Shown here: positions 56,294-64,000 of the stretch, one piece after another
How the letters are laid out: each line of letters opens with the position of its first letter
Position numbering within the stretch: position 1 is the stretch's first letter
Origin: Pseudomonadota bacterium
Lineage (GTDB): Bacteria; Pseudomonadota; Gammaproteobacteria; Burkholderiales; Sulfuriferulaceae
Direction of reading: 5' to 3'
Assembly: GCA_021786845.1 (NCBI GenBank)
Contig: JAJYMO010000097.1
Span: 1-64,000 of the forward strand
DNA: 64,000 bases
Position numbers and translations under genes: made by a program
The notes under the pieces: generated by a model
Databases searched by the model: none
Told to the model about the DNA's origin: nothing
Seen by the model: the letters and a program-made list of their open reading frames with translations, nothing else

Positions 56294-57247
56294 ATGTCTG
56301 TGTTCACTTACGTCAGCACTTCTGACGCACAGTCCTTGCTGGAACAATTCGATATCGGGCAATTAACCGGGCTGGAAGGTATTGCTTCAGGGATAGAAAA
56401 TACCAATTATTTTTTGAATACCACGCACAATAAATATGTGCTGACTTTATTTGAACAGCTCATGCCGGAAGAATTGCCATTTTTCCTGCAACTGATGTCT
56501 CATCTGGCCGAACACAATATACCTTGCCCCCACCCCATCGCCAACCTCAACGGCGAGTTGCTCTTGCATATTTGCAACAAGCCGGCTAGCATCGTCAGCC
56601 GACTGCCGGGGAAATCCATTGCTTCACCCAACCTGACACAATGTATGCAGGTAGGTGAAAGTTTGGCAAACATCCATTTGGCAGGTAAAGATTTTCTTCT
56701 GCAGCGGGCTAACCCGCGTGGTGCCGCATGGTGGAAATCATTGACGCCTCAATTGTTACCCAAACTTGACGCCGATGCCGCGCTACTATTACAAACCGAA
56801 ATTCGTTATCAGGCGTTGCATCGTTTCCAGGATTTGCCACGCGGAATCATTCATGCCGACCTGTTTCGCGACAATGCGCTATTTGACGGTGACCGGCTAA
56901 CAGGTGTCATTGATTTTTATTTTGCCTGTACGGATAGCTGGCTGTATGACCTGGCCATTACGGTCAATGATTGGTGCATCGCCGAAGACGGCACCCTGAA
57001 TAAAGAAAGTACGCAAAGTTTGCTCTCTGCCTACCACGAGAGGCGTCCTCTGACCGCGCTGGAACGGGGTGCCTGGCCGGTGCTCCTGCGAGCAGGTGCC
57101 TTACGGTTTTGGGTCTCCCGCTTGTATGATTTCCATTTCCCGCGCGAGGGCGAACTCACCCATGCGAAAGATCCCGAACATTTCCGTAAATTACTGAACC
57201 ATCACATTGATGCGCAGGCAAAGCTGCGCACCGTATGGAGACCGTAA
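56294..57247 (+). CDS. thrB: Homoserine kinase (ThrB, APH-fold type)
   Basis: MSVFTYVSTSDAQSLLEQFDIGQLTGLEGIASGIENTNYFLNT; GIIHADLFRDNALFDGDRLTGVIDFYFACTD. Confidence 0.95.
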   Translation: MSVFTYVSTSDAQSLLEQFDIGQLTGLEGIASGIENTNYFLNTTHNKYVLTLFEQLMPEELPFFLQLMSHLAEHNIPCPHPIANLNGELLLHICNKPASIVSRLPGKSIASPNLTQCMQVGESLANIHLAGKDFLLQRANPRGAAWWKSLTPQLLPKLDADAALLLQTEIRYQALHRFQDLPRGIIHADLFRDNALFDGDRLTGVIDFYFACTDSWLYDLAITVNDWCIAEDGTLNKESTQSLLSAYHERRPLTALERGAWPVLLRAGALRFWVSRLYDFHFPREGELTHAKDPEHFRKLLNHHIDAQAKLRTVWRP

Positions 57248-57248
57248 C

Positions 57249-57980
57249 ATGACACCGATCACTTATCGCACCGTCCCTTTTAGCCACGGTTGGTTATGGA
57301 TACGTCTGGCCTTTCGTATGTACCGGCGCAAACCTTTGATGTGGATTGCTTATGCCACAGCCATCGTGATTATCGGTGCGTTACTCACCCTGATTCCCAT
57401 CGTGGGCGCTTTTGTGTTTCAGCTGATTGCACCGGTATTAAATGGCGGCATGATGCTGGCTTGCCACGATGAAAGACGACTGCAGCCCCTGCAATTTAAC
57501 CGCCTGTTTTCCGCATTTTCCAGCCATGGATCACAGTTGGTGACGGTGGGCGGGATTTACCTCACGGGGATGTTATTGGTCTTTACCGGGCCCAGCATGA
57601 TGGGCAGCGATCCTGTGATTCACCTGCTCTATTCCGGGTTAAATACACCACAGGCGCTCCAGCAGTTGCAGCAACTGCCCTTAACGCCGTCCGCAGGTTT
57701 GGTGTTAGGACTGAGTCTGTTGCTATTTATTGTGATGTTAATGGCTTACTGGTTTGCACCGGCACTGGTGGTATTAGGAAATCAACGCGCAATGGATGCG
57801 ATGAAACTCAGTTTTTCTGCCTGCGCAGCCAATTTCCCCGCGTTTTTTCTGTATGGCGTGATTATGTTTATCTTGTTACTTTTAGCCACCATACCGGCGA
57901 TGCTCGGATTTTTAATTGTGATCCCCATCGGCTTTATTAACTACTACATCTCTTATAAAGATGTTTTCCGCCATCGATAA
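57249..57980 (+). CDS. BPSS1780-type membrane protein
   Basis: 243 aa multi-TM; VFQLIAPVLNGGMMLACHDERRLQPLQFNRLFSAF and PIGFINYYISYKDVF. Confidence 0.75.
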   Translation: MTPITYRTVPFSHGWLWIRLAFRMYRRKPLMWIAYATAIVIIGALLTLIPIVGAFVFQLIAPVLNGGMMLACHDERRLQPLQFNRLFSAFSSHGSQLVTVGGIYLTGMLLVFTGPSMMGSDPVIHLLYSGLNTPQALQQLQQLPLTPSAGLVLGLSLLLFIVMLMAYWFAPALVVLGNQRAMDAMKLSFSACAANFPAFFLYGVIMFILLLLATIPAMLGFLIVIPIGFINYYISYKDVFRHR

Positions 57981-57982
57981 GA

Positions 57983-58003
57983 TTGCCGGCCTGAAGACCG
58001 GGG
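57983..58003. repeat. Single copy of the CCGG-CTTCAG-CCGG hairpin motif seen at 30277-30456
   Basis: TTGCCGGCCTGAAGACCGGGG between the BPSS1780-type gene and nadB. Confidence 0.5.
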
Positions 58004-58026
58004 CTTTAAACCAGCAAGATCAATGA

Positions 58027-59610
58027 TCAAGGATTATTCCAACCACGCAATACGGTGTCCAAAGCGTCTGGCAACACTGCGGGATAATCCAGGCTGGTGT
58101 GCAGACCGCGGCTCTCCTGTCGCAGCTGGGCTGAACGCACAATAAGTTGTGCCGTAGCCACCAGATTTCGTAACTCGATCAAATCATTGCTGACACGAAA
58201 GTTGCGATAATAAGCCTCAACTTCTTCTGACAACAGGGCAATTCGCCTGGCTGCGGATGCCAAACGCTGATTGGAACGTACGATGCCCACATAATCCCAC
58301 ATTAAGCGACGCAACTCGTCCCAATTGTGTGCCAGCATTACTTTTTCTTCTGAATCGCGCACCCTGCTGTCATCCCATTCAGGAATGGCAGGTAATGGCA
58401 TCACTTCAGAAGCTTGTATTGCTTTAGCCGCCGCACGACCAAATACCAAACATTCCAGTAAGGAGTTGCTTGCCAGACGATTCGCCCCATGTAAGCCGCT
58501 GTGCGAAACCTCGCCCACCGCGTACAAACCGGCTAATTCCGTTTTTCCTTGTAAATCGATCACGACGCCACCGCACGTATAGTGGGCGGCCGGTACGATG
58601 GGGATGGGCTCACGGGTAATGTCGATACCAAAGCTTAAGCAGCGCTGATAAATGTTGGGGAAATGGCTGGTAATAAATGCGGCATCCTGATGAGAAATAT
58701 CCAGATAAACGCAATCCAAACCACGCTTTTTCATCTCGCTGTCTATCGCTCTGGCCACAATATCGCGGGGAGCCAGTTCCGCACGCGCATCATATTTGGC
58801 CATGAACGTTGAACCGTCAGGCAGTTTCAGTATGCCGCCTTCGCCGCGCACGGCTTCGGAAATTAAAAAAGATTTTGCATGAGGATGATACAAGCAGGTC
58901 GGATGAAATTGCACAAACTCCATATTCGCTACACTGCACCCCGCACGCCACGCCATGGCGACACCGTCGCCAGTCGCCACATCCGGATTGGTGGTATACA
59001 GATAAACTTTCCCTGCCCCACCCGTTGCCAACACTGTATGATTGGCGACATAGGTCTCAACCACATCGTTACGGGTATCCAGCACATAGCAACCAAAACA
59101 CCAGTTAACATCCAGCCCCAGTTTGGCACCCGTGATTAAATCCAGTGCGATATGGTGTTCCAGTAACTGAACATTCTTGTGTCGGCGCAGGCTCTCGCAC
59201 AGCGTGTGTTGCACCGCACGCCCAGTGGCATCCGCTGCATGCAAAATACGGCGGGCACTGTGACCGCCTTCGCGAGTCAGATGAAATCCTGTATCGCTGC
59301 TTGGGTCAGGGGTAAATGGCACTCCCAAACGAAACAACCATTCCACAGCAGCCCGGCTATTTTTGACCACTTCGCGCACGGTATCCTCGTGGCATAGCCC
59401 TGCCCCCGCAATGAGCGTGTCCTGAACATGCGCCTCCATGCTGTCATTATCAGCCAACACGGTTGCAATGCCACCTTGCGCCCACGCGCTGGCCGAATCC
59501 TGCAAAGTCTTTTTGGTAACGACTGTGACGCGCAGGTGATCAGCCAAATGCAAAGCGGTTGTCAGTGCCGCCAGGCCGCTCCCAATGATTAACACATCGG
59601 TTTGCTTCAT
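58027..59610 (-). CDS. nadB: L-aspartate oxidase
   Basis: TDVLIIGSGLAALTTALHLAD; ASAWAQGGIATVL; GEVSHSGLHGANRLASNSLLECLVFGRAAA. Confidence 0.97.
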   Translation of the reverse strand: MKQTDVLIIGSGLAALTTALHLADHLRVTVVTKKTLQDSASAWAQGGIATVLADNDSMEAHVQDTLIAGAGLCHEDTVREVVKNSRAAVEWLFRLGVPFTPDPSSDTGFHLTREGGHSARRILHAADATGRAVQHTLCESLRRHKNVQLLEHHIALDLITGAKLGLDVNWCFGCYVLDTRNDVVETYVANHTVLATGGAGKVYLYTTNPDVATGDGVAMAWRAGCSVANMEFVQFHPTCLYHPHAKSFLISEAVRGEGGILKLPDGSTFMAKYDARAELAPRDIVARAIDSEMKKRGLDCVYLDISHQDAAFITSHFPNIYQRCLSFGIDITREPIPIVPAAHYTCGGVVIDLQGKTELAGLYAVGEVSHSGLHGANRLASNSLLECLVFGRAAAKAIQASEVMPLPAIPEWDDSRVRDSEEKVMLAHNWDELRRLMWDYVGIVRSNQRLASAARRIALLSEEVEAYYRNFRVSNDLIELRNLVATAQLIVRSAQLRQESRGLHTSLDYPAVLPDALDTVLRGWNNP

Positions 59611-59744
59611 TATTACCCCTTCAACTCAATTCGTGAGCATTTTTTGGCGTACCCGTCGGCGCTGGGTTTTGTTCCACCGGTTGGATGGCAATACCGATCT
59701 CTTTCGAATCACCGGCGCCGCCCCAACCCAAATACCCGATATTA

Positions 59745-59906
59745 AGGGCTCGTACATGGACTTACGCCCGGGGGGGTTGCCGTGTATTCAGGCGTCTGCA
59801 GCGTTACAAAGCTTGCGAATGGAACAACCATTCGCCGCACTTTGCGGCCTTACATCCATCCCGAATGCACGACAACGCAAGTCCATGTTATTCATTTACG
59901 AGCCCT
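59745..59906. mobile_element. MITE-like element, copy 2 (about 162 bp, non-autonomous)
   Basis: AGGGCTCGTA / TACGAGCCCT ends; internal hairpins GCGAATGG-AACAA-CCATTCGC and GCCGCA-CTT-TGCGGC; right end matches 46003-46050. Confidence 0.65.
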
Positions 59907-59997
59907 AAGGTTCAGAAGTAATAAAAATAATGGGGACTGTGAGACGTGTCTTGCGGCGGTGCAGACAAGCGCCTGAACGGACAGGTTTAAAAGGTAC

Positions 59998-60375
59998 TCA
60001 GCTAAAATCCGTGTTATCTTTAATTACCGCCTGATGATGTGCAACCCACGCCTCGTATCCCCCATCCATAGAAACGGGCTGAAAATAACCCAGGCGCTGC
60101 AAGCTGTGTGCAGCCATCGCCGACCTGCCTCCAGTACGGCAATAAAGTAAAATTTTGGCTTGACGATTAGCCAGGGCGGGATGATCCGGTGTTTTGAATT
60201 CCAGTATGCCACGAGGAATATTGATTGACCCCGGTAAATTCCCCGCCTCAAATTCATAGGGTTCACGCACATCGATCACAACGATGCCTTCCGTCAATAA
60301 TTGCAATGCGCCAGCGACAGTGACCTCCTGAATTTGCGCCTTTGCCTCGACCACCAACTGATGCGGTGTCATCAT
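59998..60375 (-). CDS. Rhodanese-like domain protein
   Basis: IVVIDVREPYEFEAGNLPGSINIPRGILEF; ILLYCRTGGRSAMAAHSLQRLGY. Confidence 0.95.
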   Translation of the reverse strand: MMTPHQLVVEAKAQIQEVTVAGALQLLTEGIVVIDVREPYEFEAGNLPGSINIPRGILEFKTPDHPALANRQAKILLYCRTGGRSAMAAHSLQRLGYFQPVSMDGGYEAWVAHHQAVIKDNTDFS

Positions 60376-60419
60376 TGTTATTTATTCCTTTAAAATTTAT
60401 TGAAAAATATTTGCTTAAT

Positions 60420-60851
60420 TTAAGCGCTGACTGCCTCAGTGTACACACTGGAATTTTCCGCGCGATTTCGCATGTGATCCGCCACTTTGGCGAACGCATC
60501 CGATAGCTCTCTGCATAACACACTATCCTGTACAACCTCCGTCAGCGCCATATCCATACACATCAACCATTGGTCTCTTTCGTCCATACCGATGGAAAAG
60601 GGTAGGTGGCGAAAACGCAACATAGGGTGACCATATTGCTCGATGTACAACTGTGGACCGCCCATCCAGCCTGACAGGAATTTCACAAATTTTTCCTCCA
60701 CCCCGGCCAAATCCGCCCCATGCATTTTACGGATGCCGTATGCTTCTGGCAACTCATCCATGCGTTCATAAAAACGGCGTACCAGGTGACGTATGGAAAT
60801 TTCTCCCCCGATACGCTGATAATGATTTTCTACCGACATTTTATGCAGCAT
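60420..60851 (-). CDS. Group II truncated hemoglobin-like globin
   Basis: YQRIGGEISIRHLVRRFYERMDELPEAYGIRKMH; FLSGWMGGPQLYIEQYGHPMLRFRHLPFSIGMDERDQWLMCM. Confidence 0.92.
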   Translation of the reverse strand: MLHKMSVENHYQRIGGEISIRHLVRRFYERMDELPEAYGIRKMHGADLAGVEEKFVKFLSGWMGGPQLYIEQYGHPMLRFRHLPFSIGMDERDQWLMCMDMALTEVVQDSVLCRELSDAFAKVADHMRNRAENSSVYTEAVSA

Positions 60852-60855
60852 GCTT

Positions 60856-61125
60856 TCATTCCCTTCCACATTGACGATTTGCCGGCACCGCCTGATGAAT
60901 CAAACCTGGCACAGGCAAATCAGGATTATTCATTAAAACAATGAATTCGTCACGCGATTTCCCTAAAAATCGTGGATTGCCTTGTCGTTCCTGCGCAGCG
61001 CTTGAAACATCAGGCTGATGAGCATCGTGACCGGGATAGATGCATGTTTCATCGGGCAACGGTCACATTTTATGTGTCACACAGTCCTGCTTGATGTGCG
61101 CCTTATTCACCCGACAAACAAGAAA
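60856..61125 (-). pseudogene. Decayed C-terminal remnant of an ETHE1-like persulfide dioxygenase (MBL fold)
   Basis: FLVCRVNKAHIKQDCVTHKM*PLPDETCIYPGHDAHQPDVSSAAQERQGNPRFLGKSRDEFIVLMNNPDLPVPGLIHQAVPANRQCG; in-frame TGA and no N-terminal two-thirds. Confidence 0.75.
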
Positions 61126-61148
61126 AACTGCTGCGATCCGGCATCTGG

Positions 61149-61412
61149 CTAAAATAAACCATAACCTGCTCCGATCCTGAACAAACCAAGCCCCATGCAA
61201 CCCCATGCCACGACAGGCGAAAAAATGGCTCGCCAATAGCGATTTTCCGGATCAAAACCCAAGCCATGAACAAAACCAGCGCACACCCCCCAAATCACCA
61301 AAGTAATCACGCCATGCTGCATGGTGGACACCGCAGGCGGATAAAACGTCACCAGCAGTGCCAGAACACTGGCCACAAGTAGCGAGAAGATGCGCGCTGG
61401 CGTGCTGTACAT
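61149..61412 (-). CDS. Cyd operon YbgE-like membrane protein
   Basis: 87 aa; WGVCAGFVHGLGFDPENRYWRAIFSPVVAWGCMGLGL; downstream of cydX. Confidence 0.88.
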   Translation of the reverse strand: MYSTPARIFSLLVASVLALLVTFYPPAVSTMQHGVITLVIWGVCAGFVHGLGFDPENRYWRAIFSPVVAWGCMGLGLFRIGAGYGLF

Positions 61413-61428
61413 TTATTCCCCCAGTTTT

Positions 61429-61533
61429 TTACTGGCGGGTTCACTCAATTCGTAATTTTCACCATACACTGCATCCACAATGGCCAGCAATACCGCCATC
61501 GTCACGCCCAATACCCAAGTAAAATACCACATG
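61429..61533 (-). CDS. cydX: Cytochrome bd-I subunit CydX (34 aa)
   Basis: MWYFTWVLGVTMAVLLAIVDAVYGENYELSETRQ*; not in the ORF track because it is below 60 aa; lies between cydB and ybgE. Confidence 0.92.
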
Positions 61534-61548
61534 CGCAATGCTCCCGAT

Positions 61549-62688
61549 TTAATAGGCTGAATGATCGTTACTTTTTATAAAATCAACGGTAATTTTTCCG
61601 GACAACACTTTATAAGCCCAACTGGTATAAAAAATAACCAGTGGTAAAAAGATGAGCGTGACGAAAAACATCAATTCCAGCGTCATGTGCGAAGACACGC
61701 TGTCCCAAACAGTCAAACTGGACTGTGGATCAGTTGATGAAGGCATGATAAACGGAAACATCGTTACCCCAGCGGTACCAATAATTCCTGACATACCCAC
61801 CGACGAGCTGATGAAAGCCATGCCGGGTTTGTGAACCCCGGCCAACAAAATGGACAACAGGACACCGAGGAAGCCCAAAACGGGAAGAAGCATCGTTAAC
61901 GGATAGTTTGAATAATTGCGCATCCACGCTCCGGCTTGCACAATCACCGTTTTATCCATCGGGTTTGGCAAAGCGCCTGGAATGTCTCCACCTGTCACCA
62001 CAAATCCATTGATTCCTGTAGCGACCCACACTCCGGCCACCGCGAATAACACCACAGCCAACACCCCGAACAGCATGGAAGCAGTACGGCTACGACGATA
62101 AACGTCTGCATCGGTACGGATCATCAGAAAATTCGCGCCATGCATGGTAATCATCGCTGTAGACACCAACCCCGTTAACAAGGCAAATGGATTCAACAAC
62201 GCCCAGAAACTTCCGGTATAAAAAGAACGCAAGTCATTGTCGAAATGAAATGGCACACCTTCAAGCAAATTACCGAAAGCCACGCCAAAAATGAGTGGGG
62301 GGACAAAACCGCCAAGGAACAAACCCCAATCCCAGGTGTTGCGCCACGTTGGGTTGTCAATTTTTGAGCGGTAATCAAAGCCGACCGGGCGGAAAAACAG
62401 CGACCACAGGACTGCCGCCATGGCCCAATAAAAACCTGAGAAGGCCGTGGCATACACCAGCGGCCATGCGGCAAAGATTGCGCCACCGCCGGTGATAAAC
62501 CACACTTGATTGCCTTCCCAATGCGCGCCCACCGTATTCAGCAGCACACGTCGCTCGTTGTCATTCCTGCCCACAAAAGGCAGTAGCGTGCCCACCCCCA
62601 TATCGTGCCCGTCCATGATGGCAAAGCCCACCAGCAACACACCAATAAATAACCACCATATCACTTTCAGCACTTCATAATCCAACAT
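61549..62688 (-). CDS. cydB: Cytochrome bd ubiquinol oxidase subunit II
   Basis: MLDYEVLKVIWWLFIGVLLVGFAIMDGHDMGVGTLLPFVGRNDNERRVLLNTVGAHWEGNQVWFITGGGAIFAAWP. Confidence 0.98.
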   Translation of the reverse strand: MLDYEVLKVIWWLFIGVLLVGFAIMDGHDMGVGTLLPFVGRNDNERRVLLNTVGAHWEGNQVWFITGGGAIFAAWPLVYATAFSGFYWAMAAVLWSLFFRPVGFDYRSKIDNPTWRNTWDWGLFLGGFVPPLIFGVAFGNLLEGVPFHFDNDLRSFYTGSFWALLNPFALLTGLVSTAMITMHGANFLMIRTDADVYRRSRTASMLFGVLAVVLFAVAGVWVATGINGFVVTGGDIPGALPNPMDKTVIVQAGAWMRNYSNYPLTMLLPVLGFLGVLLSILLAGVHKPGMAFISSSVGMSGIIGTAGVTMFPFIMPSSTDPQSSLTVWDSVSSHMTLELMFFVTLIFLPLVIFYTSWAYKVLSGKITVDFIKSNDHSAY

Positions 62689-62754
62689 GATATTCTCCCA
62701 AATCAAGCAGGAATCGCACAAATCAAATGATCGATTTGCGCGACGAACAAATGC

Positions 62755-64000
62755 TTACGCTTTCTCTGCAGGCGCAGCGTTGGGCAACGCACTGCCACCC
62801 TGCCGCAATTCATCCTGATAACGCCCCGTATACAGACTGCTTGGACCTTGACGAGCGAACTTGACCATCAAATACATTTCCACAATAAACAACCCTGTGT
62901 ACAGCAGCACAAACCCGGCCAAAGAACCGTAAACACTGCCAGCAGTCAAGGAGGATGCTGACAAACAGGTCGGCAATACGCCATAAATTGTCCAGGGTTG
63001 ACGACCATATTCGGCCACAAACCAGCCCAATTCGATGGCGATCCATGGCACAGGTATAAACCACAGCGCCCAGCGTAACAACCAGCGTTTACGCATAAAA
63101 TTATTTTTTACCGAGGCATAAAATGCCACGGACAACAAGGCAAGCAAACTGAAACCGGCTGCCACCATGACACGGAAAGACCAGAACAGAGGGGTTACAC
63201 GCGGCACTGTATCATCCGTGGCCTGCTGAATCATTCGGGGTGTGGCATTCGCCACATTTGTTGTGTATTTTTTAAGTAACAGTCCAAAGCCAAGATCCGC
63301 TTTGTACTGATCGAACGCTGTCTTCGCTGCCTCATCGGCAGGGTTGCTGCGTAATGCCGTCAACGCAACCACAGCATGAATACCATTGATAATATGTTGT
63401 TTGTTGCGTGCTTTAATTTCAACAATACCGGGTATTTGTTTGGTCAATGAACGGGTGCCGAGGATCCCCATCACATAAGGAATTTCAATTGCCCAATTAT
63501 TTTTCTGTTCAGCTTCGTTAATGCTGGCAATCAAGTTGAATGAGGCCGGTGCAGGCTCGGTATGCCACATCGCTTCTATGGCTGCCAATTTGGTTTGCTG
63601 GTTTTCACCCACCACATAACCGGAATCATCACCCAGCACGATGACCGATAAAGCCGATGCCAAACCGAATGCCGCCGCAATGCGAAATGAGCGTTTGGCA
63701 AATTCAATATCGCGCCCTTTTAGCAAATACCAGGATGAAATACCCAGCACAAACACGGAAGCGGTCACATAACCTGCGCTTACTGTGTGTACAAACTTGG
63801 CTTGCGCTTGCGGATTAAAAATCACATCCCAAAAATCCGTCATTTCCATGCGCATGGTGACATAGGAAAACTCGGACCCCACCGGGTTATTCATCCAGCC
63901 ATTCGCCACCAAAATCCACAGCGCTGATAAATTGGAGCCTATCGCCACCAAGATGGTTACCATGAGGTGTTTGACTTTGCTGAGTTTGTCCCAACCGAAG
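62755..64000 (-). CDS. cydA: Cytochrome bd ubiquinol oxidase subunit I (N-terminus beyond the window)
   Basis: FGWDKLSKVKHLMVTILVAIGSNLSALWILVANGWMNNPVG; YGRQPWTIYGVLPT; frame open to the window edge. Confidence 0.98.
   Translation of the reverse strand, partial: FGWDKLSKVKHLMVTILVAIGSNLSALWILVANGWMNNPVGSEFSYVTMRMEMTDFWDVIFNPQAQAKFVHTVSAGYVTASVFVLGISSWYLLKGRDIEFAKRSFRIAAAFGLASALSVIVLGDDSGYVVGENQQTKLAAIEAMWHTEPAPASFNLIASINEAEQKNNWAIEIPYVMGILGTRSLTKQIPGIVEIKARNKQHIINGIHAVVALTALRSNPADEAAKTAFDQYKADLGFGLLLKKYTTNVANATPRMIQQATDDTVPRVTPLFWSFRVMVAAGFSLLALLSVAFYASVKNNFMRKRWLLRWALWFIPVPWIAIELGWFVAEYGRQPWTIYGVLPTCLSASSLTAGSVYGSLAGFVLLYTGLFIVEMYLMVKFARQGPSSLYTGRYQDELRQGGSALPNAAPAEKA

Noticed and set aside
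59585-59908. Plus-strand 107-aa ORF listed in the track
   Set aside because: It spans the nadB start, the upstream minus-strand remnant and the MITE-like element; the frame is best explained by repeat content, not a gene.

Overview
64 kb chromosomal window that looks betaproteobacterial (inferred from gene content and order; no search was run). It is mostly conserved housekeeping DNA. From left to right: the 3' end of a YeiH-like gene and a peroxiredoxin; an ATGA-coupled arn-like operon (AI-2E/PerM-like transporter, two ArnT-like glycosyltransferases, one SMR/ArnE-F-like protein, ArnB, ArnC, split ArnA, ArnD); serS, wrbA and yihY-like genes; several c-di-GMP proteins, one apparently frameshifted; tRNA-Ala(GGC); recX-recA-pncC-pgpA-thiL-nusB-ribH-ribBX-ribE; yebC; queC-queE-cpoB-pal-tolBARQ-ybgC-ruvBAC; leuA-pssA-ilvC-ilvN-ilvB; polA; thrB; nadB; rhodanese; truncated globin; and a cydABX-ybgE operon running off the right edge. 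I found no clear new defence or mobile system. The least-explained material is intergenic: a dispersed family of about 90-140 bp with four copies, a MITE-like palindrome family with two copies, a tandem hairpin repeat between thiL and nusB, a decayed ETHE1-like persulfide dioxygenase beside the cyd operon, a probable +1 frameshift splitting a GAF-GGDEF-EAL protein, and unlisted small ORFs (a 34-aa CydX and two uncertain candidates). All family calls come from reading motifs by eye.
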